Below are positions 9,545 to 18,028 of a stretch of 64,000 nt of DNA, one piece after another. The translations under genes were made by a program, and so were the position numbers. Source of the stretch: Alkalihalobacterium alkalinitrilicum (GTDB taxonomy: Bacteria > Bacillota > Bacilli > Bacillales > Bacillaceae_F). The notes beneath the pieces were generated by a model. The model was not told the DNA's origin. It ran no database searches and was given only the letters and a program-made list of their open reading frames with translations. Numbering within the stretch: position 1 is the first letter of the stretch; the number at the start of each line of letters is the position of its first letter. The stretch is taken from positions 1,757,958 to 1,821,957 of the forward strand of contig NZ_KV917368.1 of the NCBI RefSeq assembly GCF_002019605.1, read 5' to 3'.

Positions 9545-10689
9545 TATTCCTCCCATCTATATCCACTTAAAAATTCACGAGCAGCGACCATATACTGAAT
9601 CGTTGGAGGGCCTTCTTCAAGCCAGTTTAGACGGGCATCACGGTACAGCCTTTCAATTGGATGCTTACGTGTATATCCAATTCCTCCATGAACTAACAGT
9701 GCTCTATCTGTTACACGGCCAACCGCTTCTAGGCCAAACTGTTTACACATAGACGCTTCAGCTGGAATTCGTTGTCCTCGGTCCCATTTTTCAGCTGCAT
9801 CCTTAATCATATTTCGTAAAGCATAAATATCAATGCCCATCTCTGCAATGTAACGTTGGATCGCTTGACGTTGGCCAATTGCTTTGCCAAATGTTTTTCG
9901 TTTCTTTGCAAAATCTAGAGATAACTCAAATGCTCTTTCCGCAGTACCTAATGAAGTTGCAGCGATATACAAGCGGCTAACTTCGAGTGCTTCTTCTAAT
10001 TGGTAAACACCTTTGCCTTCTTCGCCAAGTAAATTTTCAACTGGGACACGAACATCTGTAAATGTTAGTAAACCATGTTCTCCCCCTTTACAACCCATCG
10101 TCTCTGGTAATGCTTCAATTGTAAAACCTGGGGTATCCCGTTCTACTAAAATAGCAGTTACTGAATCTTCACTATTTCCACCTTTTGTTTTCGCAAATAC
10201 AATAAAATGCGTGGCAAAGTCTGAATTCGTTATTAGATGCTTTCTTCCATTTATAATGTAATCGTCACCATCGCGAACTGCTATAGTTCCTAAATCTAAT
10301 CCAGTACCATGATCTGGCTCTGTTAAAGCAAAAGCAACTGATTTTGTTCCTTCTGCACACCCTGGTAAAATCTCTTTCTTTTGTTTCTCATTGCCTAATC
10401 TGGAAAGTGCACTTCCCATCGAATTATGAACATGGACCACAACTCGTATACCACCTTGTATTTTTGAAAATTCTGCTAATACCTCAATGTACTGAGAGAC
10501 AGAAAGTCCAAGTCCTCCATATTCAGTAGGGATTCTTAGTCCAAATGCGTTCATTTCTCTTAACAGTGGCATTAACTTATCGTATGGCAGTGCTTCATTG
10601 TTTTCAATTTCCTCTTCTAATGGATCAAGATCATTCCAAATTTTCTCAAATAATTGCTTTTTATAAACTTCAAAATCTTTCTGCTCCAT
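9544..10689 (-). CDS. Acyl-CoA dehydrogenase, first gene of sigma-54 operon
   Basis: 381 aa from the ATG at 10689 behind AAGGAGTTGAGCTGT; a TTG nine bases earlier is too close to the RBS. ACAD motifs: VAFALTEPDHGTG, KHLITNSDFATHF, KRKTFGKAIGQRQAIQ, LLVHGGIGYTRKHPIERLYRDARL. The C-terminal EEGPPTIQ carries a glutamate at the position of the medium-chain YEG base. A sigma-54 promoter lies 49 bp upstream, so this is the promoter-proximal gene of a unit running to at least 3088. Confidence 0.9.
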   Translation of the reverse strand: MEQKDFEVYKKQLFEKIWNDLDPLEEEIENNEALPYDKLMPLLREMNAFGLRIPTEYGGLGLSVSQYIEVLAEFSKIQGGIRVVVHVHNSMGSALSRLGNEKQKKEILPGCAEGTKSVAFALTEPDHGTGLDLGTIAVRDGDDYIINGRKHLITNSDFATHFIVFAKTKGGNSEDSVTAILVERDTPGFTIEALPETMGCKGGEHGLLTFTDVRVPVENLLGEEGKGVYQLEEALEVSRLYIAATSLGTAERAFELSLDFAKKRKTFGKAIGQRQAIQRYIAEMGIDIYALRNMIKDAAEKWDRGQRIPAEASMCKQFGLEAVGRVTDRALLVHGGIGYTRKHPIERLYRDARLNWLEEGPPTIQYMVAAREFLSGYRWEE

Positions 10690-10737
10690 ACAGCTCAACT
10701 CCTTATACTAGTAATTTATTGGGTTTCACTTGTATAT

Positions 10738-10753
10738 TGCAAGTTCCATACCA
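10738..10753 (-). promoter_or_regulatory. Sigma-54 (-24/-12) promoter of operon 10.7-3.1 kb
   Basis: The minus strand reads TGGTATGGAACTTGCA. The invariant GG and GC are 10 bp apart as required for RpoN/SigL; the only deviation in the -24 box is T for C. The predicted transcript start is about 38 bp before the ATG at 10689. Confidence 0.72.
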
Positions 10754-11143
10754 CTTTTCAATTAAACGTTCAATTTTTTAAATAGCTGATAACTTGTTAG
10801 TGGTATTTAGATTAAAACAATCAAATTAATAGTTATCCGTTTGATTTATTTTTTTTATTGTCTTTTATCAAATTAATATTTTGCACTTGACTTTGTAAAT
10901 AATTGCTAACAAAGAGAGGGATATGTTGTACTGTAAAGTTATCAATCTCTTTACAATGTTTATTTCTAGGTTTGTTGGTGGTATTTATTCTCATCCTTTA
11001 AAGTTCTGTAAACGATAAACTAGAATCAACAGTTTTCCACAAATTAAAATGAGCAGATTTCAACAAATAAGATTAAACAGTTCCCCATTACGTAATCACT
11101 TTTATTAAACTAGAATTAGTTTATTGAAAGTGAGGAGTTAGGA
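10754..11143. other. AT-rich intergenic region with upstream dyad
   Basis: No gene seen. It separates the sigma-54 operon from the IS21 remnant and holds the dyad at 10891-10914. The rest is AT-rich without a clear coding frame. Confidence 0.6.
10891..10914. promoter_or_regulatory. Candidate enhancer (UAS) dyad
   Basis: CTTTGT-N12-ACAAAG, a perfect 6-bp dyad centred about 150 bp upstream of the -24 box at 10753. The same half-site spacing recurs at 19832, 36864 and 49274, so it is a candidate binding site for the activator encoded at 49399. Confidence 0.5.
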
Positions 11144-11925
11144 GTGAACCGTTTTATGACTTACATCGAAATCCATCGACTATACAAAGAGGGTTTTTCA
11201 AAGAGTGCCATTTCTAGAAAACTGAATATATCGCGAAATAGGGTGATAGATTATTTGAATAAGAATCCAGAGGATTTTGAATATTTTCTAAGTTCTTTAA
11301 AGACAAGGGAAAAGAAGCTAGATTTGTATCAAAAAGAAATATTGGATTGGTTATAGGAATATCCAGATCTTACTGGTGCTCAAGTATGGCTGGAGGAGAA
11401 ACTAGGATTTAAAAATGTTTGTGAAAATACAGTAAGAAATTATTTAAATGAAATGAGGGACTTATACCATATTCCAAAAATAAGTGTGGGCCGCACATAC
11501 TCTTCTGTTCCAGAGCTTCCGATGGGCCAACAAGCACAAGTCGACTTTGGACAGACTGTGTGAAGGACAAACAAGGGATTAACAAACGACTATGTTTTAT
11601 CGCTTTTGTGCTATCTCATTCTAGATATAAATTTGTGGAATGGCTGGACCGACCGTTTCGAACAGCAGATGTGATTCGTATGCATGAAAATGCTTTCCAA
11701 TACTTTGAGGGACTGCCGATTGAATTGGTATATGACCAGGATGCATTACTAGCAGTTAGTGAAAACGCTGGGGATCTTATTATGACTTCTGAATTCACAA
11801 AACTTTTTAGTGCAATTAAGATACACACCGCGAGAATAGACCAAGGGATTGGGGAATGTTCGAGTAAAAAGATTTATACAGAGAAAGAGATTCAACTAAT
11901 TAGTAACGGTAAATCTGTTAGTTAA
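11144..11925 (+). pseudogene. IS21-family IstA transposase remnant
   Basis: GTG start behind GTGAGGAGTTAGGA. The frame opens with an IstA-type helix-turn-helix (IEIHRLYKEGFSKSAISRKLNISRNRV), is broken by a TAG at 11354, then continues in frame through GAQVWLEEKLG to QAQVDFGQ, which holds the first DDE aspartate. A frameshift at about 11555 moves reading to another frame, where CFIAFVLSHSRYKFVEWLDRPF and VYDQD (second aspartate) follow. The third catalytic residue and the whole C-terminus are lost, and no istB helper gene or terminal repeats are seen. It is inactive. Confidence 0.85.
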
Positions 11926-12507
11926 AGAGGAATCTCTTTTACTATTGATTAGGATTACAATTAAACCACCCAAGGCGGAAGAACTTTCGTTTTTTGCAGA
12001 AAGGGAGAGGAATGGGTATTCCCTCTTCCAGAAATAATATTTTTTCGTTAGGTAAATGAAAAAACTAGGCTACGGTTATGACAATTAAAGTTTTATGAAC
12101 ATAGAAGGTGTATCCAATAAAAATTTAAATCCTAGTCATCCAATTAATTATACGTTAGCTATCTGAAAGGATTGTTCATCTTTATAGATTTCCATTTTGA
12201 TGCCGCCTTCTCTAGCTCTAGTAAGTCCTATTACGGAAGGCTCCTCAAGAGGGCCAATAAGTCCCTCTTAGCACTGTTGTCCCGAACTTGGAAGCTTAAG
12301 TTTCTTGGATTCTGCTTCATCTCATAAAAAAAAGAAGTCCAGATTAAATCTAATAAAACAATTAACTGTCAACAGTTACTAGGTAGCCCTTATCATTTAT
12401 TGAAGCTTTAGGAGTATGACAAGATAAATAAAAGGATTCCTCAAAGGAATATCGTAATTTTCTGACCATTATGATGATGCTGAAAATTTTTGTTCATTTA
12501 AATATAA
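11926..12507. other. Gene-free stretch with a decayed reading frame
   Basis: No intact gene. On the minus strand 12148-12267 is an open frame of 39 codons ending in EGGIKMEIYKDEQSFQIANV and a stop. It reads like the C-terminal tail of a lost gene, but I do not recognise the family. A short inverted repeat ATTCCT/AGGAAT lies at about 12437-12451, downstream of the zinc-ribbon gene. Confidence 0.5.
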
Positions 12508-12819
12508 TTACATTTCATGATTTTCTGCTAACTCATATTTCGCAATAAATGGTAATGAAAGAATTGTAATAACAAGCATAATAACACCTACTACAGTTGT
12601 TTGGATGCCTGATAAACCTAAAGCCGTTGATAATAATAATACAAAAAATACAATTGGAAATGTTACTATCATTGCAATGATAAGCTTAGACATTTCCTTT
12701 ATTTGATGGACAGTACCGCAATTACTACATGGAATAGGCCGATATCCTTTTAATAGTGACTTTTGTATTTCTTTTTTTGTTATAACGGTACCACAGCTTT
12801 CACATTTTTGTTGTGCCAT
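12508..12819 (-). CDS. Small zinc-ribbon membrane protein (CXXC-20-CXXC type)
   Basis: 103 aa, ATG behind GTAAGGAGGAACATCT. Two CxxC pairs (CESCG near residue 6 and CSNCG near 32), separated by about 20 residues with KSLLKGYRPIPC, match the small Firmicute family named CXXC-20-CXXC (TIGR04104-like). Two hydrophobic helices follow (residues about 46-68 and 73-93). The function of the family is unknown. It stands alone between an IS remnant and the BKACE gene. Confidence 0.8.
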   Translation of the reverse strand: MAQQKCESCGTVITKKEIQKSLLKGYRPIPCSNCGTVHQIKEMSKLIIAMIVTFPIVFFVLLLSTALGLSGIQTTVVGVIMLVITILSLPFIAKYELAENHEM

Positions 12820-13069
12820 AGATGTTCCTCCTTACACAAGCTATTTCTATTTAAAATGAACAAAGTCAATAATTACATCTTACCACTAAAAAGTAATCTT
12901 TATAAGTCTATGGTTGGTAAACTAATTCGTAATCAGTTTAGCGCAACATGTATCTTTCATCATCGAACTTTATATCACACAATTAAACAAGCAATTATTT
13001 AGACTAGTCTTCTTGATATTGTACTATAGTTTAATGATAGATGAAGTGACAATATAAGTAAAACTGTAT

Positions 13070-13957
13070 CTACATCTTAGTTAACATAGAACGTACATCT
13101 GCAGCTGTTGCAATAGTGCCTCCAGCTTCCTTAATGAGAGCTGCTGCCTTTTTTACCATTTTCCTATTATTATCGTCCGTTCCAAGGATTGCATCCTCAA
13201 GACCAACCCGAACATGACCACCCAGCTCAACTGCTCTAGGTATTAGAGACCAAATATCAACTCCTAACCCTGCTATCATCCACGGTGAACCTGGAGACAC
13301 CGATTTCAATAATTCAAGGTAAGCATCTAATGCCTGTTTACTTGGAGGGTAACCAAATGAAAATTGGTTCGTGAACATAAATCGGTATATTGGAGGCGGA
13401 GTATTCCTAATAGCTCTAGCCAATGCAGAACCAGCTCTTACAAAACCAGGTTCATAGATTGCATAACTTGAATGAATACCATACTCTGCGGCCAACTCCA
13501 GCCCTGTAACAGTACTAGCATCTGAGTTAATATAAACGCTAGCATCTATAGTGTTTGCGTTACTTAGATCATTAAGAAGTGAAATGTTGCATGAACCTGG
13601 GTCCAAAACCATCCATTCCATAAGACCATATTTAGCAAGTTTTCTCATATGCTCGTAACGCATATTTCCTGCTTCTATGCCTACTGCATCACTTTGACTT
13701 ATCATATTTACCAATGGGTAAACAATTACATCAAGCTGTGATTTAATTCCTTCAATAATACGGATGTTAGTCTCTACATCAATGGTCTCTCTCCCTGTTG
13801 AAACATCATAAGCATGGAAATGAATAATGGACGCTCCTGCATTTGCACATTCCACTGCCTGATTTATAATATCTGAAGGTTGAATGGGAATATTGGGTTG
13901 TCGATTTCGTGTCCAAGGTCCATTTAATGCCGCTTCAAGCCACACTTTTCGATTCAT
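13070..13957 (-). CDS. BKACE-family beta-keto acid cleavage enzyme
   Basis: 295 aa if the ATG at 13957 is used; an in-frame ATG at 13975 adds six residues and neither RBS is decisive. Hallmarks of the family (formerly DUF849; Kce is the founding member) are the metal-binding IIHFHAYD and the GGHVRVGLED segment with the catalytic Arg and Glu. These zinc enzymes condense a beta-keto acid with acetyl-CoA and release acetoacetate and a new acyl-CoA. It is a single-gene unit downstream of a TRAP operon, and its substrate cannot be told from sequence. Confidence 0.88.
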   Translation of the reverse strand: MNRKVWLEAALNGPWTRNRQPNIPIQPSDIINQAVECANAGASIIHFHAYDVSTGRETIDVETNIRIIEGIKSQLDVIVYPLVNMISQSDAVGIEAGNMRYEHMRKLAKYGLMEWMVLDPGSCNISLLNDLSNANTIDASVYINSDASTVTGLELAAEYGIHSSYAIYEPGFVRAGSALARAIRNTPPPIYRFMFTNQFSFGYPPSKQALDAYLELLKSVSPGSPWMIAGLGVDIWSLIPRAVELGGHVRVGLEDAILGTDDNNRKMVKKAAALIKEAGGTIATAADVRSMLTKM

Positions 13958-14180
13958 GATTCGTACACGCTCCATTCTTTATTAACAGGTATAGTAAACC
14001 CACTTTAAACCTACTAATCTTTGTATTAATACGTCATGTCGCCAATAATAGTCGAAAGCAAGGGCTTTTCTTTTATCTTTTACCTTATTCTAAAATGAAA
14101 CTAAAATCACAAACTAATGATGCACGTATTTACAACTGTTTTGTTTTATATACAGTAGTATAGTTTATTTATAATAACGT

Positions 14181-14219
14181 GCTAAAAAACCTTTGCTATA
14201 ATTGACAAGGTTTTTTAGC
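14181..14219 (-). terminator. Bidirectional Rho-independent terminator
   Basis: Perfect 13-bp inverted repeat GCTAAAAAACCTT / AAGGTTTTTTAGC with a 13-nt loop, 10 bp after the stop of the TRAP large-permease gene. It ends the operon starting at 19600. Confidence 0.8.
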
Positions 14220-14228
14220 ATCAACTAA

Positions 14229-15542
14229 TTAATTCATCATTAAATCTGGTAACCATAGAGCTAGCTGTGGAAAGATGATAACGAGACCCATCGCAATCAT
14301 ATATAGTATGATAAAAGGAATTACCGACATATAAAGATCGTTCATTTTCAAATCAGGGGCTACCCCTCTCAATACAAAAAGATTAAAACCAAATGGTGGT
14401 GACATATAAGCAATACACATGTTCATAACAAAGATCACACCATACCAAATCGGATCAAATCCTAAACTAGTTACAACAGGTAAGAATAACGGTGCTGTCA
14501 TTAAAAGAATTCCTGCTGGATCTATAAACATCCCTAGAATAAAGAAGATCACTTGCATACCGATTAATATTATCCAACGGTTGACTTCCATATCTGTAAT
14601 AAGTCCAGCAAGCCAAGCACCAACACCTGTTACCGCTACAATTCTAGCATAAGCGACCGCACCAATGACTAACCAAAATACCATACCGTTTAATTTAACT
14701 GTCATAATTAACATATTTTTTATGTTTGCCCATACCAGTTTTCTTTTAATTGCCGCACTAATTAATGAACCGATTACACCTACAGCGGCTGCTTCAGTAG
14801 GAGTTGCTATCCCTAAATAAATCGTACCCAAAACGATAATAATTACTAAGAGTGGAAGTGTCACTCCTTTTAAAGAACTGAGCTTTTCTCTATACGAGTA
14901 ACGTTCTTCTTTTTTTAAGGAAGGACCTAGCGCAGGATTCATATAACATTTAACGATTGCATACCCCATAAATAAGATCGCCGCAATTGCCCCTGGTACT
15001 ACACCAGCGAAAAACAAGCGCCCTGCAGAAACTCCTGACTCCGCTGCATAAATAACCATCAAAATACTAGGAGGAATTAAAATACCTAATGAACCACCTG
15101 CAAGGATAACACCAGAAACTAATCTAGTATCATACCCCCTTTTAAGCATTGATGTTCTTGCGGTCACACCTAAAGTTGCGGTTGCAACCGTGGCAATTCC
15201 AACCATAGCTCCAAAAATAGCAGCTATGATCGTTGTCCCTGCAGCCAACCCACCCTTGATGCCACCGAGCCAACGATAGATTGCTTCATACATATCATCT
15301 GCTAAATCACTGTACCGTAAGATAGCAGCCATTAAAATATAAAGTGGAACTGCAGTTAATACAAACTCTAGTACTTTACCATAGGAACCTAGTACAAACG
15401 CTTCTACACTAGCATACCCACCCCAGAAAATAAATCCAATAATGAGAGAGAGTCCCCCCATTGTAAAAGCTACAGGTACACCTAATAAAATAAATAAAAG
15501 AAGGGAACCAAACAATATTGAGGCGATAATCCAAACTTCCAC
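14229..15542 (-). CDS. dctM: TRAP transporter large permease DctM
   Basis: 437 aa, GTG start immediately after the stop of the small permease (TAG-GTG), with GAGGGA upstream. About 12 hydrophobic segments with DctM signatures: VPLYILMAAIL, GGSLGILIPPSILMVIYA, PTEAAAVGVIGS and YMSPPFGFNLFVLRGVAP. This is the ion-coupled transport subunit of a tripartite carboxylate transporter. Last gene of the operon, followed by a strong terminator. Confidence 0.95.
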   Translation of the reverse strand: MEVWIIASILFGSLLLFILLGVPVAFTMGGLSLIIGFIFWGGYASVEAFVLGSYGKVLEFVLTAVPLYILMAAILRYSDLADDMYEAIYRWLGGIKGGLAAGTTIIAAIFGAMVGIATVATATLGVTARTSMLKRGYDTRLVSGVILAGGSLGILIPPSILMVIYAAESGVSAGRLFFAGVVPGAIAAILFMGYAIVKCYMNPALGPSLKKEERYSYREKLSSLKGVTLPLLVIIIVLGTIYLGIATPTEAAAVGVIGSLISAAIKRKLVWANIKNMLIMTVKLNGMVFWLVIGAVAYARIVAVTGVGAWLAGLITDMEVNRWIILIGMQVIFFILGMFIDPAGILLMTAPLFLPVVTSLGFDPIWYGVIFVMNMCIAYMSPPFGFNLFVLRGVAPDLKMNDLYMSVIPFIILYMIAMGLVIIFPQLALWLPDLMMN

Positions 15543-16061
15543 CTACATTCCCTCCTTTGATAATTTTTTCCCTGTGATTGCTGTGTAGATATCGTTTATT
15601 AAATTGACCAATGCTTGTAGTCCTAATAATAACCCGCCAACAGGGAGCATCAACCATTTGACCCATAAATAAACACTTAATCCAGTACTTGAAATAGCTC
15701 CACTCTCATAATAACTAAGAACTCGTGCACCGCCCGTCCAAACGAGAGCGATCACAATTAAAAAAATAAAAACTGCAGTAAAGATATCAATAATACTTTT
15801 CACCCGATCAGAAAACTCAGAGTAAAAAATATCAACACGTACATGTTCATTGAGAAATAATACATATCCCCCTGCTAAAAATGCCGCCATTCCCGTTAAC
15901 CAAGTTGATAAGTCAAATCCCCATCTTGACGGGCTACTGAAAAAATAGCGAGCTATTACATCATAAAAGACTAAAAAACTGAGAAATACAATCATAAAAC
16001 CCGTCACCCAAAACATGGCTTTATTTATTGATGTTATAAAAGCAAATATTTTATATATCAA
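15543..16061 (-). CDS. dctQ: TRAP transporter small permease DctQ
   Basis: 172 aa, TTG start behind AAGGGAGGAAATATGG. Four transmembrane segments and the conserved VFYDVIARYFF and NEHVRVDIFY motifs of DctQ. It pairs with DctM, whose gene follows without a gap. Confidence 0.93.
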   Translation of the reverse strand: MIYKIFAFITSINKAMFWVTGFMIVFLSFLVFYDVIARYFFSSPSRWGFDLSTWLTGMAAFLAGGYVLFLNEHVRVDIFYSEFSDRVKSIIDIFTAVFIFLIVIALVWTGGARVLSYYESGAISSTGLSVYLWVKWLMLPVGGLLLGLQALVNLINDIYTAITGKKLSKEGM

Positions 16062-16091
16062 CCATATTTCCTCCCTTACGAAAAGAATAGG

Positions 16092-16146
16092 TAGAGCCCT
16101 CCCTTTAGAAGTTAAAGCTCACTACTCTATTTAAGGGGAGAGCCCT
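16092..16146 (-). terminator. Stem-loop between dctP and dctQ
   Basis: Imperfect 16-bp inverted repeat (TAGAGCCCTCCCTTTA / TAAGGGGAGAGCCCTA, two mismatches) in the spacer after the binding-protein gene. Probably an attenuating or RNA-stabilising hairpin that raises dctP over dctQM expression. Confidence 0.55.
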
Positions 16147-16176
16147 AAAAAAATATCTTATTTTATGCTCACTTCT

Positions 16177-17271
16177 TTATTGTCTTTTTTCACGCATAAT
16201 TTCAATAATACGGGCTGTATCTTCATTTACGTCTGCAAAATTATCCCAAACGACTTGTGCAGATTCAAAAAACCTTTCATATTCCTCATCCGACAAGTGA
16301 ATGACTTCTACTCCAGTTTCTTCAGCAATTTTCATTGTTTCTTCAGTTAACCTTTTTGAACCAGCAATAATCTCTTGTTCAATCTCTAATGAAACTTCGA
16401 TGATGATTTCCTGTAAATCACTCGGAAGCTTTTCCCATGTTTTATTACTTACATAAGTTGCCATCCAAGCTGGGTCTAAAATAGCAGGGTAAGTAATGTA
16501 ATCAGCTACTTCATGATAGTTGTAAGCATCAAGAGTATGATAAGGGAACGGAATTCCATCTATTGTTCCACGTTGAAGAGCTTCATATATTTCAGCTGCA
16601 GCAATGTTTACTGGTGAAGTACCCATTTCATCATACCAAGGAGCCCATAATCCCCCTGCCGCACGGAAAGCCAATCCATTCATATCCTCAAGAGTTCTAA
16701 TTGGTTTTTTACTAATAATTCCGTATTCTCCTGTTGCGCCGTAAAGTAATACCTTTGCACCATATGCTTCTACTTCGCGCTCATAGATCTCGCCAATTTC
16801 CGTATCCCTGATTAACGATAGTCCATGGTCTTCGCCTTGTGACCAAAATGGTATATTAGTAAAGAAAGAGGTTGGAATCGTATCCCCATAATATTGTGGA
16901 GCCGTAAAGGCAAAGTCAACAGATCCAGCAGCTAAAGCATTCATTAATTCATCTTGTGGAGCTAATTGATTACTATAAAAAATGTTTAATTGGACACGCC
17001 CATCCGTACGTTCTTTAATCCGCTCCGCAAAAACTTCTAATCCGATATGAACAGGTTCGTATTCATGTTTTGCAGGCTGGTATGCAGTTGCTAATGTAAA
17101 CGTGAAAGTTTCGTCACTGCTTGGTGCTTCCTCATTATTGTTTTCTTCTTGACTTTGGCTATCATTGCCCTCCGTTTGGGATGAACCCGTCTCAGAAGAA
17201 CTACTACAACCTGCTAAAGCCAAGAGCAATATCAGTGCCACCATCCATGCTATACTCTTCGTTATTTTCAT
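16177..17271 (-). CDS. dctP: TRAP transporter solute-binding lipoprotein DctP
   Basis: 364 aa, ATG behind TCGGAGGAATGAAAT. The lipobox ALAGC-S near residue 21 is followed by a Ser/Glu/Asn-rich linker, then the DctP fold with NGLAFRAAGGLWAPWYDEMG; the Arg there normally binds the substrate carboxylate. It captures an organic acid outside the cell for the DctQM genes downstream. The ligand is unknown, but the ligase gene in the same operon suggests a CoA-activated acid. Confidence 0.93.
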   Translation of the reverse strand: MKITKSIAWMVALILLLALAGCSSSSETGSSQTEGNDSQSQEENNNEEAPSSDETFTFTLATAYQPAKHEYEPVHIGLEVFAERIKERTDGRVQLNIFYSNQLAPQDELMNALAAGSVDFAFTAPQYYGDTIPTSFFTNIPFWSQGEDHGLSLIRDTEIGEIYEREVEAYGAKVLLYGATGEYGIISKKPIRTLEDMNGLAFRAAGGLWAPWYDEMGTSPVNIAAAEIYEALQRGTIDGIPFPYHTLDAYNYHEVADYITYPAILDPAWMATYVSNKTWEKLPSDLQEIIIEVSLEIEQEIIAGSKRLTEETMKIAEETGVEVIHLSDEEYERFFESAQVVWDNFADVNEDTARIIEIMREKRQ

Positions 17272-17295
17272 ATTTCATTCCTCCGAACCTTTTTT

Positions 17296-17910
17296 TTATT
17301 TAATCCTTTTTCTTTCGATTGAAAACGTACTCGCACTTGCTCGTGTATACTCATTGCCCGCAAGTCTACCAATTGGTTGTAGTTCTTTAGTGTTAATTTT
17401 TCCATTTGCGTATATTTCGTCGTTAACATGAATCATAACAACTTTTCCAATGACAAGACTCGACGAACCTGGACCTTCACCAAAGTTGATGACTCGATCA
17501 AGTACACATTCGAGACTAACATCACTTTCTTTTACGCGCGGTGGTCGAACAAGGTCACATGGTTCCTTCTCTAAACCTGATACTTCAAACTCATCAATTT
17601 CAGGTTGAAAATTTGTAGCACATTCATTCATTTGGTTAACTATTTTTTCACCGACAATATTAACAACGAACTCTTTTGTTTCTTCAACATTAACAAGCGT
17701 ATCCTTACTTATGTTTTCATGATCCCGCATAACTGAAAATGCCAACATCATCGGTTCAGCTCCAATCCCCATAAAAAAACTAAACGGAGCTAAATTAGCA
17801 ATATTGTTTTTGCTTAGTGAAGAAACAAATGCAATCGGTCTTGGTAATACAGATCCTATCAATAACTTGTATCGGTCTAACCATTCTATATTACTAGTTT
17901 CTATTTTCAA
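17296..17910 (-). CDS. Flavin reductase-like FMN-binding protein
   Basis: 204 aa, TTG start behind TTAGGGGTGTTAAAGC. Features of the flavin-reductase split-barrel family: IGSVLPRPIAFVSSLS, NLAPFSFFMGIGAEPMMLAFS, DTLVNVEETKEFVVNIV. Members supply reduced flavin to monooxygenases or act as FMN proteins of unknown role. No two-component oxygenase is seen in this window, so its partner is unclear. It lies between a ligase and the TRAP genes. Confidence 0.88.
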   Translation of the reverse strand: MKIETSNIEWLDRYKLLIGSVLPRPIAFVSSLSKNNIANLAPFSFFMGIGAEPMMLAFSVMRDHENISKDTLVNVEETKEFVVNIVGEKIVNQMNECATNFQPEIDEFEVSGLEKEPCDLVRPPRVKESDVSLECVLDRVINFGEGPGSSSLVIGKVVMIHVNDEIYANGKINTKELQPIGRLAGNEYTRASASTFSIERKRIK

Positions 17911-18028
17911 GCTTTAACACCCCTAATGTAAGGATTCTAGCGAAAGAAAACATTACTTCCAGTTGTCACGCGGCAAATAGGATTCCGAATATTTTAAATA
18001 TTTAAATAACCCGAATCTGAAATATACT

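Noticed and set aside
9198-9752. 184-codon plus-strand open frame
   Set aside because: It lies opposite the well-supported SDR and acyl-CoA dehydrogenase genes, has no RBS or domain, and mirrors their codon pattern.
12763-13002. 79-codon plus-strand frame near the zinc-ribbon gene
   Set aside because: Starts inside the real minus-strand gene and continues into AT-rich spacer; no RBS, no recognisable protein features.
13981-14060. Sigma-54 promoter before the BKACE gene
   Set aside because: TTGGCGACATG resembles a -24 box but no TTGC follows at the right distance.
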